53,106 nucleotides of DNA from an uncultured Lachnospiraceae bacterium (lineage in GTDB: Bacteria > Bacillota > Clostridia > Lachnospirales > Lachnospiraceae). The notes below the pieces were generated by a model. That model was not told where the DNA came from, did no database searches, and saw only the letters and a list, made by a program, of their open reading frames with translations. The position numbers and the translations under genes were made by a program. Position 1 is the first letter of the stretch, and the number at the start of each line of letters is the position of its first letter. Shown here in pieces: positions 25,334 through 34,091 of the stretch. Where the stretch lies: assembly GCA_947630805.1 (NCBI GenBank), contig CANRIV010000012.1:1-53106 (forward strand), read 5' to 3'.

Positions 25334-27313
25334 ATGCGAAAAAACAAAGAGATTTATTCTATCACGGGAAATTTTGTTACTGTAAAAGAAAATCAGATAT
25401 GGCATGACTATGGTACTTTATATATCAAAAATGGTGTTATTTATGCCATGGAAACAGCCGATATGCCACTCTCAGAAGATACCGCCTGTATCCGTAATCA
25501 ATGCTGTCGTTCCATCAGGCTGTCTGATAACGATATCATATATCCCGGTCTGATTGACTTACATACGCACTATCAATATAATATGTTTCCAATCTGGAAA
25601 CGGCCACAAAAAACCGCATGGGATAATCGCTTTGAATGGAGAAATCACCCGGAATATCAGAAAACTATACCTTCTCTGGAGAAAAAAGTCAGTGAAAATT
25701 GGAATCGCATGCTTCCTTCCGGCAAAAATACAATGGGGGATTTATTTTTGTTTTTTAGTGAATTGCAGGCAGTCGCCGGTGGGACAACCGTATTGCAGGT
25801 CCCTTCTGCTTCCCCTCTATCCAGAGAACAGCAGGCACCACCATACTGTTATAGTTTTGCAGAAAATACCTGGTCACATCTCTTAATCCGCAGTACCGGA
25901 AATGCCGATGATTTGGGAATCACTATCGGGTCAGATGACCAGATTCTTTCTATTATAGATTTTTTTACTCCACAGCCGAGAGAAAAAATAACGAATGTTA
26001 CTCCACATATTTCTACAGAAAACCTGCAGGTACAGAGCAACGAAAAATATCAGGATTTTTTGTGCAACCTTCAGAATCCTCCAAAAAATTATACTGCCTA
26101 TCTGGCCCATGTGGCAGAGGGAAGATGCGGTAACCTGCGCCCTGATAATCTGGGCATGGATGCCTATACTTCAAAAGAATTTGAACAGTTAAAATTTGAT
26201 ATAGAAAAGTATCTGGGAAACCCGAAAAACAGTTTGCCGGAAAATCTGCATTTTGGTATTATTCATGGTTGTGGTATTAATCTGGCGAAAAAAGAACATT
26301 ACGATTTTATTAAAAATAGCGGAATCGGACTGATATGGTCTCCGGTATCCAATTTGCTTTTATATGACGATACTCCTGCTTTTTATGAAAATATTACAGA
26401 GGAAGAAATTACTCTGTCCATCGGCTCTGACTGGTCTCCTAGTGGCTCAAAATATGTATGGAATGAAGCAAAATTTGCCTACAAATATCTTGAAAGCCAT
26501 AATCCATCCATGCACAACATCATGTCAGACGTATTTAAGATGATGACGGTAAACCCGGCAAAAACTCTGGGTAGTGAAAAAATAGGATGTATTAAACCCG
26601 GTGCTTTTGCTGACTTTTTCATTCTTAGAAAACCAGATTTGAACTGTGACCATACCATCATGCAGCGTGATATCTCTGAGGCCTGCCTGACACCATTGTT
26701 CCGTGGAACAGATGTGCAGACCCGTCTGGTTATTGTCGGCGGTCAGATAATTTATGGTGACGAATGTTATTTCCAGCAGTTTGATATTCCTTACCAGAAA
26801 CTTCCTTCTGATGAATATAACACATATAATAAAGTCGTGTATATTCCTGAAGAACTACAAATTGATTTAGAAAAAGATACAGAAGCCCTGGATAGGATTC
26901 TTGCACAGAATGGAATGATACGCAGCAAATTTCTCGCGGCAAACGACCTGGAATATCGGGAACAAATTGTCACTCTTCGCCGCAAATTTATTAAAGAACT
27001 CCAACTTGATATTTTACCATCTGCAGACCATACTACGCTGCGTCTGCGTGCAAAAAATGCTTTGATTCACACAAAAAATGCCCGGAAAGTTAAACCAGGA
27101 GAAAATCTCACTTCTTATTTTCTTGGCAGCCAGACTTTGCACATAGACAAAGTAATTGCTGAGACAGAAAACACACTATTGCTCACTTTTCGTATCGTTC
27201 CCTCAGCAGGTGATTGTATTTTGCTACGGGAAGGAAAATTACGTACTATCACAGAAAAAAGTAATCCTTATGCTCTTGTGTTTACATTTTCCACCATTTG
27301 GAGTGAATGGTAA
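25334..27313 (+). CDS. Amidohydrolase-superfamily protein with C-terminal extension
   Basis: A 659-residue protein of the metal-dependent TIM-barrel hydrolase superfamily (cytosine deaminase/TRZ-like branch). Metal ligands are visible: HTH in PGLIDLHTHYQYN near residue 77, His in IIHGCGIN near 312, and Asp in SIGSDWSPSGS near 363. The barrel closes with VNPAKTLG and KPGAFADFFILR. After about residue 490 comes an extra region of some 170 residues with no motif I recognise. AAGGAGG lies rather far (about 14 bases) from the ATG, and an overlapping short frame starts at 25324. The substrate is unknown. It is followed by superoxide dismutase, though that gene has its own promoter. Confidence 0.8.
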   Translation: MRKNKEIYSITGNFVTVKENQIWHDYGTLYIKNGVIYAMETADMPLSEDTACIRNQCCRSIRLSDNDIIYPGLIDLHTHYQYNMFPIWKRPQKTAWDNRFEWRNHPEYQKTIPSLEKKVSENWNRMLPSGKNTMGDLFLFFSELQAVAGGTTVLQVPSASPLSREQQAPPYCYSFAENTWSHLLIRSTGNADDLGITIGSDDQILSIIDFFTPQPREKITNVTPHISTENLQVQSNEKYQDFLCNLQNPPKNYTAYLAHVAEGRCGNLRPDNLGMDAYTSKEFEQLKFDIEKYLGNPKNSLPENLHFGIIHGCGINLAKKEHYDFIKNSGIGLIWSPVSNLLLYDDTPAFYENITEEEITLSIGSDWSPSGSKYVWNEAKFAYKYLESHNPSMHNIMSDVFKMMTVNPAKTLGSEKIGCIKPGAFADFFILRKPDLNCDHTIMQRDISEACLTPLFRGTDVQTRLVIVGGQIIYGDECYFQQFDIPYQKLPSDEYNTYNKVVYIPEELQIDLEKDTEALDRILAQNGMIRSKFLAANDLEYREQIVTLRRKFIKELQLDILPSADHTTLRLRAKNALIHTKNARKVKPGENLTSYFLGSQTLHIDKVIAETENTLLLTFRIVPSAGDCILLREGKLRTITEKSNPYALVFTFSTIWSEW

Positions 27314-27330
27314 ATCGGTTTTACCGATTT
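27312..27330 (+). terminator. Weak hairpin at the amidohydrolase stop
   Basis: AAATCGGT-TTT-ACCGATTT is a perfect 8-bp stem overlapping the stop codon. The following bases are TTACC, so the U-tract is poor and termination would be weak. Confidence 0.4.
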
Positions 27331-27356
27331 TACCTTCCACAATATTTTAAATTTTT

Positions 27357-27385
27357 TTCACTTTTCATTTTCGTCTTAATATACT
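27357..27385 (+). promoter_or_regulatory. Superoxide dismutase gene promoter
   Basis: TTCACT (27357-27362), 17-base spacer, TATACT (27380-27385), 26 bases ahead of the start codon. Confidence 0.5.
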
Positions 27386-27411
27386 AATAAAAAATAATTA
27401 AGGATTTTTTC

Positions 27412-28050
27412 ATGAATCAACATGATCCATTTATCAACCCACCGCTTCCATATTCCTACAATTCATTGGAGCCTTTTATTGACGCAAAAACAATGGAACT
27501 TCATCATGACAGACACCTGCAGACCTATGTCGATAATTTAAATCATATTTTAAGCGATTATCCTAAGCTGCAAAACCTGTCCTTGGAAGAATTAATCGGT
27601 TATGCCGACTCTCTCCCTGATTCCGTAAAAATCCCGATTCTTAGAAATGCCGGCGGGGTCTATAATCATATTTTCTTTTTTTCTATTTTGAAAAATCCAA
27701 GTACTGAAAAACCCTCTCAACCTTTATTGCAGTTGATAGAATCAAATTTTGGCAGTTTTGATAACTTTAAGACCGATTTTACGGATGCTGCTTTGTCCGT
27801 GTTCGGGTCAGGTTACGCATGGCTGGTTATGGACGCTTTTGGACATCTCAAAATAATTACAACAGCAAACCAGGACACTCCTCTCTCCTTGAATTTATGT
27901 CCGCTTCTAAATATTGATGTGTGGGAACACGCATATTACTTAAAACACTTCAACAAACGCATAGATTACATTCATGACTGGTTTCACGTAATTCATTGGC
28001 AACAGGTAGAAAATAACTTAATCAACTGCTTTTCCTACTATGAAAAATAA
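27412..28050 (+). CDS. Superoxide dismutase, Fe/Mn family
   Basis: Converts superoxide to oxygen and hydrogen peroxide in the cytosol. The 212-residue protein has all four metal ligands: His31 (MELHHDRHLQTYV), His86 (GGVYNHIFFF), Asp169 and His173 (NIDVWEHAYYLKH). Gln154 in TANQDTPL and the Gly pair before NH point to the Mn-type or cambialistic form. AAGGA precedes the ATG. An SOD in an apparent strict anaerobe fits transient oxygen exposure. It converges with the epimerase gene, with only 5 bases between stops. Confidence 0.93.
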   Translation: MNQHDPFINPPLPYSYNSLEPFIDAKTMELHHDRHLQTYVDNLNHILSDYPKLQNLSLEELIGYADSLPDSVKIPILRNAGGVYNHIFFFSILKNPSTEKPSQPLLQLIESNFGSFDNFKTDFTDAALSVFGSGYAWLVMDAFGHLKIITTANQDTPLSLNLCPLLNIDVWEHAYYLKHFNKRIDYIHDWFHVIHWQQVENNLINCFSYYEK

Positions 28051-28055
28051 CTGTC

Positions 28056-29117
28056 TTAATCAAAAAATCTCCATTTTAAATATCTGAGTTTCATTTTTAG
28101 TCCGGGAATTTCTCTCAAAGGTGTAAATTCTCTGGCAACACGGTCGCAATATGCCTCATATCTCCAATTCATATTCAGCCATTTCGGATTTTCTAAAAAT
28201 TCGTTCAAGCATTCTCCTAATCCTTCCCATGTTCCTTTATAATTATAATCGCCCCGAACCGAATTTATTTTTGTATTATCGAAAGTTCTGTTATATAATC
28301 TGTCATATTTTATCTGCCATTTATTCCAGACTTTTTGAAGGTCCTGTGAATCGTCTATCAGTTTGACTTTTATTTTTTTACCTGTTTTTTTCTCTATGAT
28401 ACTGCAATAAAACTCCAATACCTCTCCCCATGTATGATACTCTGTGGTCGTAATATGAAATGTCTCACCATACGCATTTTCATTTCCAATTAAATCAACC
28501 ACAGCACCAGCCACATCAGGACCATACGTCAAAGAAGTTTTTCGATTCGCAATGTCTTTGGGAAAAACTATTGTCCTTCCTTCCAGCGCTCTTTTTAACC
28601 AGTTTTCTTTTTCATATACTCCCAACTGAATCCGGTATGTGTTATATGTAATATAGGGGCGGATAATGGTCCAGTTCCTTTTTCCTGAATTTCTAAGCAA
28701 ATCTTCTTCCCGGCCTTTTGCCAGTGCATATTCATCGGAAGCAATATATTCCGAATCTTTGCAGACATCGACCAGACGAGGGGAATCTTCTTTTATTGGC
28801 ATTTTTGAATCTGCATAGCAGCGGGAAGAACTGAAGAAAAAATATTGCTTTGTGTGACCTAACAGAATATCAAGTCTTTGCTTCCATTCCTCTGTGTTAT
28901 ATACCATAAAATCAACAATGGCATCATATTTTCTGTTCATAAGGGACAGAATAAATTCTTCTTCCTTCGCATTTCCCTGAATATATTCTACATTTCTTTT
29001 ATTCTCTTTTCTTGCTCTGGTAGTCACATATAATTTTATATCCTCTTTTTGCGAAAGAATTTCGACAAGAGGAACACCCATCGCTCCTGTTCCGCCTAAA
29101 ATAAGAATTTCCAACAT
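28056..29117 (-). CDS. NAD-dependent epimerase/dehydratase (extended SDR) family protein
   Basis: A 353-residue SDR with N-terminal nucleotide-binding LILGGTGAMGVPL (GxxGxxG, residues 7-13), an active-site Ser cluster FFSSSRCYAD and the Y-x3-K pair YALAK near residue 150. Such proteins epimerise, reduce or dehydrate nucleotide-linked sugars. The C-terminal substrate domain, with WRYEAYCDRV and the basic end LKMKLRYLKWRFF, is not of a subtype I can name. Its start overlaps the stop of the TPP-fold pseudoenzyme gene by one base, so it is the last gene of the flippase/TPP operon. It probably acts on the same glycan intermediate, as reductase or epimerase. Confidence 0.82.
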   Translation of the reverse strand: MLEILILGGTGAMGVPLVEILSQKEDIKLYVTTRARKENKRNVEYIQGNAKEEEFILSLMNRKYDAIVDFMVYNTEEWKQRLDILLGHTKQYFFFSSSRCYADSKMPIKEDSPRLVDVCKDSEYIASDEYALAKGREEDLLRNSGKRNWTIIRPYITYNTYRIQLGVYEKENWLKRALEGRTIVFPKDIANRKTSLTYGPDVAGAVVDLIGNENAYGETFHITTTEYHTWGEVLEFYCSIIEKKTGKKIKVKLIDDSQDLQKVWNKWQIKYDRLYNRTFDNTKINSVRGDYNYKGTWEGLGECLNEFLENPKWLNMNWRYEAYCDRVAREFTPLREIPGLKMKLRYLKWRFFD

Positions 29118-29962
29118 TAATCCTCCTGAAATACCATCAATACAGTCTTTCTTTTATTTTTAACGACGCTCTCTATTTTATCAAGCTTTACCCCCCCCTC
29201 TAGCTCTGAGCAGGTTTCAAAAGAAAGACTTTTTGCATAATTTTCTATCATTTTATTTCGCCTTTTTGCAATCACTATAAATAACAGAGAATCATTTACA
29301 TGAATATTTCCCAATGTATTCATGTCATGAATAAATTCTTCTTCTGAGACGAGACCGATATATCGCTCCCGTTTTTTTGCCAGAGAGGCTCCTAATACAT
29401 TGGAAAGAGCCCCTTCGTAACAATTCGGCATACCGCCTTTGACAATCTTGCATTGATACGAATTCTCTTCAAAATCAACCCCTTGTCCGATGTAAAGATA
29501 GTCTTTTTCACACAGGATATCCCGCAATATTTCCTGTATTTTTTCACTTTTTATTTTTTCTATTTCTTTATTTTTACCCAAAATTTCTACATGAACAGGA
29601 AATTGTTCCGTTGGTGCAAATTTTATTTCATTGAAATCTGAAACGACATAATGTTTATATATAACATCATTTAATTCTCTTGAATAATCCAATTCATTCC
29701 CCAATGTAATTAAAACAATCGGAAGATTTCTATAAAACGCTTCTGTCATTCCGGAAAAAGCACTTCTGGAAGCATTGCTGCCGTTCAGACAAACCGCAAC
29801 TGCTTCCCTGTTTTGGGCACAGATACCTGTCGCTACATATACGGCAGATCTGGCATCGGCACAGGAAACACAAATTTTTCCCTGCTTATCTGCTTCTAAA
29901 ATAAAGGATTCGTTCTCTAATTCAGAGGAAAATACAAGATACTTAATGTCTGCAAATTTCAT
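29117..29962 (-). CDS. Shortened TPP-fold protein, probable pseudoenzyme
   Basis: A 281-residue relative of the full TPP enzyme encoded just upstream. Its PYR-like half (residues about 1-130) keeps the pattern DARSAVYVATG...GSNASRSAFSGMTEAFYRNLPIV (segments shown). The Glu needed to activate the cofactor, Glu55 in the neighbour (DERAA), is Ala37 here (DARSA). The central domain is missing. In the PP-like half (about 175-280) the metal/diphosphate motif GD...NN is replaced by SEEEF and IAKRRN. It therefore should not bind TPP normally. The 4-base overlap with the TPP gene suggests equimolar translation and a heteromeric complex. An alternative is a decaying duplicate, but the frame is intact. 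Confidence 0.72.
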   Translation of the reverse strand: MKFADIKYLVFSSELENESFILEADKQGKICVSCADARSAVYVATGICAQNREAVAVCLNGSNASRSAFSGMTEAFYRNLPIVLITLGNELDYSRELNDVIYKHYVVSDFNEIKFAPTEQFPVHVEILGKNKEIEKIKSEKIQEILRDILCEKDYLYIGQGVDFEENSYQCKIVKGGMPNCYEGALSNVLGASLAKKRERYIGLVSEEEFIHDMNTLGNIHVNDSLLFIVIAKRRNKMIENYAKSLSFETCSELEGGVKLDKIESVVKNKRKTVLMVFQED

Positions 29963-31671
29963 TTAATTTTCTCCCTCCTTATTTTTAAGAATCTTTCTAT
30001 TTTACTGCTGTGCATGAATTTATATTTCAAAGATGTATCTGTTGTTATAATTGTATTCATCCTTTTTAAAGCATCGTTTTCATCTTTATCTGTGGTAAAA
30101 GCTTCAAGCAATACCGGTCCGCTATTCTTCTTTAACCACTCGTCTCTATGAGCGAGAAATTCTTTTTTATTCGAGGCACTCATATATCTTATCCCTAAAT
30201 CCATACATAAATCTCTGACTATCCGAATATTTTTAAATCCATTATGTCCCTTTGCCGCTATATATGAATCGGCATCATCTCCGAAATAGCTTGCTCTATG
30301 ATTATAATTTTTAAACTCTGTTCCCACACCGTTATTAATCAACATAATATGAACATTAGGAGGAATCACATTGAACATTGTATTCAAATCATAGAAAAAA
30401 GCCAAATCTCCAATTACCATATAATGCTCTATCTCCTCATTAATGCGTGCAGAGCCTAAAAAGGATGAGAGGCACCCATCAATACCGAATCCACCGGTGT
30501 TGGCATAGCACAAAACGCCATCTGTCGTCTCAAAGTAATTCCAAACTCTGAGCGTATTTAATATACCAATATGTAAAACAGAGTTCTTTGGTATTCGACC
30601 GGCCGTTTCTTTCGCTATCCACATATTTGAGTATGGTAATTCCGGTATTTTTTGCAAAATTTCATTGGTCGTGGAAACACATTTTTTGTAAATTGTATTA
30701 TTTTTTTTAGGATTGGAATAATGATTAAAAAAATCTATTTCATCCATTTCAAAAACATATGTAAGATTTTCATATGGATCCCGTATTACACCATCTTTAT
30801 TCACACGCCACAATCTTTTGCCGGAAAAAGGAATATACGTACCATGTACATATCCGATATATATAATTAAATCGAAATCTTCCGTCCCGAAATCGTATTC
30901 CTGGTAATTTATAAGACTAGCTAAAAATCTGTATTTTCCACGGTAATTACTAATGTGATCGCAGATTACAACAGCATTATTACTCTCGCAGAATCTGTCA
31001 ATCGCGTCTGTTTCTTCTTGGGAAAATGCAGCATGCGCTCCGACAAAAATACCAATTTTTCCTTCCGGAATATCAGGAAAACCATCCTTCACGACTCTTC
31101 GGATAACTCTGTACTCAGGAAGTTTCTTCACGGTAAAGTTGTTAGAATATGTTGTAAATAAATTAATATGCACCGGACCGGCGCTGCCATGCGTCAATTC
31201 CAAAAGCGCATCATTCACTGCAGTTATCGTATATTGTTCGTCTTCTCTGGAATATACCGTAGGAAGCTGTACACTTTTCTTCACCAAATCCGGGAACTGT
31301 TCTCTCCGGTCTATGACCTGCGCCACATAATTTCCGACCTTACCATTATGTTGTGTCGCTGTGACAGCTAATACCGGAAGTTTCCGATAATAAGCTTCCG
31401 TCAATCCCGGAATATAATTTCTGGATGCAGTGGCTCCGGTACATGTTAAAACAACCGCTTCCCCACTCTCTTGCGCCAATCCGCATGCCATAAACGCCGC
31501 AGCCCTTTCATCTACAGCAGAAAAAACTTCAAAGTAAGGGTCAAATTGTACTGACCCTACAAAAGAAATATGTGTCGTACCGGGTGATACTATAATTTTC
31601 TTTATATTGTGTTCTTTTAATAACGAAATCAATATCAATATATTTATTTCATCCGTATATCCGTATTTCAT
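29959..31671 (-). CDS. Thiamine-diphosphate-dependent enzyme, MenD/acetolactate-synthase-like
   Basis: A 570-residue enzyme with the three-domain PYR-middle-PP layout of TPP carboligases and decarboxylases. The PYR domain starts with IIVSPGTTHISFV, reminiscent of the SPG motif in MenD, and has the catalytic Glu55 in AVDERAAAFMACG. The PP domain carries GDLAFFYDLN followed by LINNGVG, the metal and diphosphate site. GGAGGG lies before the ATG. No other menaquinone gene is near. Its neighbours (flippase, epimerase, TPP-fold pseudoenzyme) suggest a role in making an unusual sugar or glycan substituent, as the TPP enzyme YerE does for yersiniose. That is analogy only. Confidence 0.8.
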   Translation of the reverse strand: MKYGYTDEINILILISLLKEHNIKKIIVSPGTTHISFVGSVQFDPYFEVFSAVDERAAAFMACGLAQESGEAVVLTCTGATASRNYIPGLTEAYYRKLPVLAVTATQHNGKVGNYVAQVIDRREQFPDLVKKSVQLPTVYSREDEQYTITAVNDALLELTHGSAGPVHINLFTTYSNNFTVKKLPEYRVIRRVVKDGFPDIPEGKIGIFVGAHAAFSQEETDAIDRFCESNNAVVICDHISNYRGKYRFLASLINYQEYDFGTEDFDLIIYIGYVHGTYIPFSGKRLWRVNKDGVIRDPYENLTYVFEMDEIDFFNHYSNPKKNNTIYKKCVSTTNEILQKIPELPYSNMWIAKETAGRIPKNSVLHIGILNTLRVWNYFETTDGVLCYANTGGFGIDGCLSSFLGSARINEEIEHYMVIGDLAFFYDLNTMFNVIPPNVHIMLINNGVGTEFKNYNHRASYFGDDADSYIAAKGHNGFKNIRIVRDLCMDLGIRYMSASNKKEFLAHRDEWLKKNSGPVLLEAFTTDKDENDALKRMNTIITTDTSLKYKFMHSSKIERFLKIRREKIK

Positions 31672-31701
31672 TGATTTTCCCTCCAGGATTATCTTTCTGT
31701 A

Positions 31702-33228
31702 CTATTTTGTAAATATTTTTTGTATCAGTTTTATACAGTCCGAAAACTCTTCCGTTCTATGATACACAATCAAAAAGAATACATTCGGTACGATGCAGCA
31801 AACAATTCCCCGCATAATTAATGTCGTCCAATTACCCAGTACAATGAATCTGCATAAAGCATAAGTTCCTACACAGGCAATCAATGACACTACAATATAT
31901 ATAGATAATTTTCTAAGATATCCCGGCATTTGTTTCTTTTCAAACATTGTCGTAAAAAGATTGTGCATCAGCCAAGGCATCCCAACAAACAACATGGACA
32001 AAACGGTAGATAAAATAACACCATAAAGCCCCCAGAATCGTACCATGATAAGATTCATCGTAAGATTGGCTATTGCGGTAACCAGAGGCCTGAATCTGTC
32101 TTCGTGCCATATCCCGCCTGCATCTTTATATAAGTTGAGCAATTGGTTAATCTCATAAATATAATAATATATTACTAAACAAATTACACAACTGAAAGGA
32201 AGTTGAAGTTTTTCGCCAACCCAAATCTTCATAAAAGGCTGATAAAGACACAGAAAACATGCGGCACAAAATCCTGATATCCACGAAATTAAGAACGTAA
32301 ATTTTTTCAAATCATTAAAATTTTTTTCCGGAGTTTCAACAATAATACTGTTACCGATTCCCGCTGTACATGAAGTAAAGATTATCGCTACAATTCCAAT
32401 AACAGACATAAGAATAAAATAATAATTCTGATAAACTGCCAGAACTGTCAATCCTAAAAATGCTGAAATAACAATAGTATCAGCTGAGCCGACAATGACT
32501 GCACCGATTTTTGAGGTAAATAAATCCCTGATTCTTCTGTTTATATGCCAAATTTCTTCTTTCGGCAAATTTCCCTGTGCCTTGTAATCCGGATACATTT
32601 TTGTCACAACTCTTGCAATCATCAGATTTGTGATTGCCTGTGTGACAAGCGTTACCAAAATATATATGTAGTAATTTCTGAGCAGCCATAAGATAAAAAA
32701 CTGCATAATATAATTCACTGTGTTCGTAATCAGATTGATTCTGCTCGTTATATCAATTCTCTGATAAGCAGACAGAATACTGTTCTTATATGCCAGCATC
32801 CAATAAGATAACACTGTTGCTCCCAAATTTAACCAATATAAAACATAAATATTGATATCCGCAGGGACATCTCCATTAATCAGTTTTGGAACAAATGGCG
32901 TCATGGCAATACCAGCTACTGCAATAACACCGCCAATCACATCATAGTAAGTCCTATATAATTTTAAAAGGGCGCAGATTTTTGCAGTATCATCTTCTGC
33001 AATCGGTTTGTACATGCTGTATACCATCGCTGAGCCCACGCCGAGTTCCGCTAAGTTTAATACCTGTAAAATAGACGTAAATAAACTATTCAGGCCCAGA
33101 TACTGCACTCCCATAAAATAAATGAGGGCAGTCCTCATGATAAAAGGAATAATTATTTGGATAATTTTCTGAATAATACCAAATAATATATTCCGAAATG
33201 CGTTTTTGGTACGTTCGATTTTTGCCAT
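31702..33228 (-). CDS. Polysaccharide flippase (Wzx/MATE-like)
   Basis: A 508-residue membrane protein with about 12-14 hydrophobic segments. It starts KNAFRNILFGIIQKIIQI and contains the conserved LIYFMGVQYLGLNSLF and LAELGVGSAMVYSMYKP blocks of oligosaccharide flippases. It would flip lipid-linked glycan units across the membrane. AGGAG lies nine bases upstream of the ATG. It is first in a four-gene operon with the two TPP-type proteins and the epimerase, and has its own promoter. No glycosyltransferases occur in the window, so the assembly enzymes must be elsewhere. Confidence 0.9.
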   Translation of the reverse strand: MAKIERTKNAFRNILFGIIQKIIQIIIPFIMRTALIYFMGVQYLGLNSLFTSILQVLNLAELGVGSAMVYSMYKPIAEDDTAKICALLKLYRTYYDVIGGVIAVAGIAMTPFVPKLINGDVPADINIYVLYWLNLGATVLSYWMLAYKNSILSAYQRIDITSRINLITNTVNYIMQFFILWLLRNYYIYILVTLVTQAITNLMIARVVTKMYPDYKAQGNLPKEEIWHINRRIRDLFTSKIGAVIVGSADTIVISAFLGLTVLAVYQNYYFILMSVIGIVAIIFTSCTAGIGNSIIVETPEKNFNDLKKFTFLISWISGFCAACFLCLYQPFMKIWVGEKLQLPFSCVICLVIYYYIYEINQLLNLYKDAGGIWHEDRFRPLVTAIANLTMNLIMVRFWGLYGVILSTVLSMLFVGMPWLMHNLFTTMFEKKQMPGYLRKLSIYIVVSLIACVGTYALCRFIVLGNWTTLIMRGIVCCIVPNVFFLIVYHRTEEFSDCIKLIQKIFTK

Positions 33229-33262
33229 AATTCATTACTCCTGCCATTTATCACTTATTTTA

Positions 33263-33291
33263 ACGATAACATATCTATGAAAAATAATCAA
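33263..33291 (-). promoter_or_regulatory. Promoter of the flippase/TPP operon
   Basis: Minus-strand TTGATT (33286-33291), 17-base spacer, extended -10 TGTTATCGT (TATCGT at 33263-33268). The -35 overlaps the U-tract of the fru terminator. Confidence 0.5.
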
Positions 33292-33331
33292 AAAAACAGG
33301 ACTGATATACAAGATAATAATATATCAGTCC
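33290..33331 (-). terminator. Terminator of the fructose operon
   Basis: GGACTGATATA pairs with TATATCAGTCC (33299-33309 with 33321-33331), and on the minus strand it is followed by TGTTTTTT. It begins 17 bases after the fruR stop. Confidence 0.85.
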
Positions 33332-33347
33332 TATAGTTTCATTTTGA

Positions 33348-34091
33348 TTATTCAACTACAATGATATTATTACACTCCTCATACCCGGCTACGATACGGT
33401 CCGTTAGAAATATCGTTCCGTGAAATGGAGAAAATGTAATAGAACTTACTTTACCAAATTTTGACCCATCGCAAAGCATATAACTTTTCTTACACTGTCC
33501 CATGGCGATCCGTTTTACCATCGCCTCATTCGCATCAGGGGTGGTACATCCGTCCTTTTTTGTCACTCCATTTGCTCCAAAAAATCCCTTGGTAAAATGG
33601 TAGTTCTGAAGCATCTGCATTGCCTGACTTCCTATCACTGCTTCCGTAGTGCCTTTCAGTTCTCCGCCCACAAGCAAAACTTTCTTTCCACGCGCCGCAA
33701 GACCCTGGGCATGTGCGACTGCATTGGTCACAAAGGTAACGTTATCTTCTTTTATATAATCCAACAGATGCGCTGTTGTCGTCCCTGCGTCCACATAGAT
33801 AAAATCCTCAGGCTCTATCAGCGTAGCGGCATATTTTGCAATTCTGCGTTTTTCCTCCTGATTCAATTCGCTCTTTTGCGCTACCGTATACTCATGAGTC
33901 AGTACTTTATTCTCTATCGCAACCGCCCCGCCAAATACTTTTATAAGTCTTCCTTCTTTATCGAGCGCTGTGATATCTCTGCGAATTGTAGATTCAGATG
34001 CTCCCAGAATATCTTTTATCTCTGCTACAGTTACACTCCCGTGTTTTTCCAGGAGATTTATAATTATTTCCTGTCTCTGCTTTGTCAACAT
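33348..34091 (-). CDS. fruR: DeoR-family regulator of the fructose operon
   Basis: A 247-residue sugar-phosphate-responsive repressor. The N-terminal helix-turn-helix (KQRQEIIINLLEKHGSVTVA, then ASESTIRRDITALDKEGRL) is diagnostic of DeoR proteins, and the effector domain has the phosphate-binding VDAGTTTAHLLDYI and TNAVAHAQGLA. Its ATG follows the ptsI stop with no gap. FruR proteins normally precede fruK, whereas here the gene is last of the operon, an autoregulatory arrangement. The symbol is assigned from family plus operon context. The effector is presumably fructose 1-phosphate. Confidence 0.88.
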   Translation of the reverse strand: MLTKQRQEIIINLLEKHGSVTVAEIKDILGASESTIRRDITALDKEGRLIKVFGGAVAIENKVLTHEYTVAQKSELNQEEKRRIAKYAATLIEPEDFIYVDAGTTTAHLLDYIKEDNVTFVTNAVAHAQGLAARGKKVLLVGGELKGTTEAVIGSQAMQMLQNYHFTKGFFGANGVTKKDGCTTPDANEAMVKRIAMGQCKKSYMLCDGSKFGKVSSITFSPFHGTIFLTDRIVAGYEECNNIIVVE

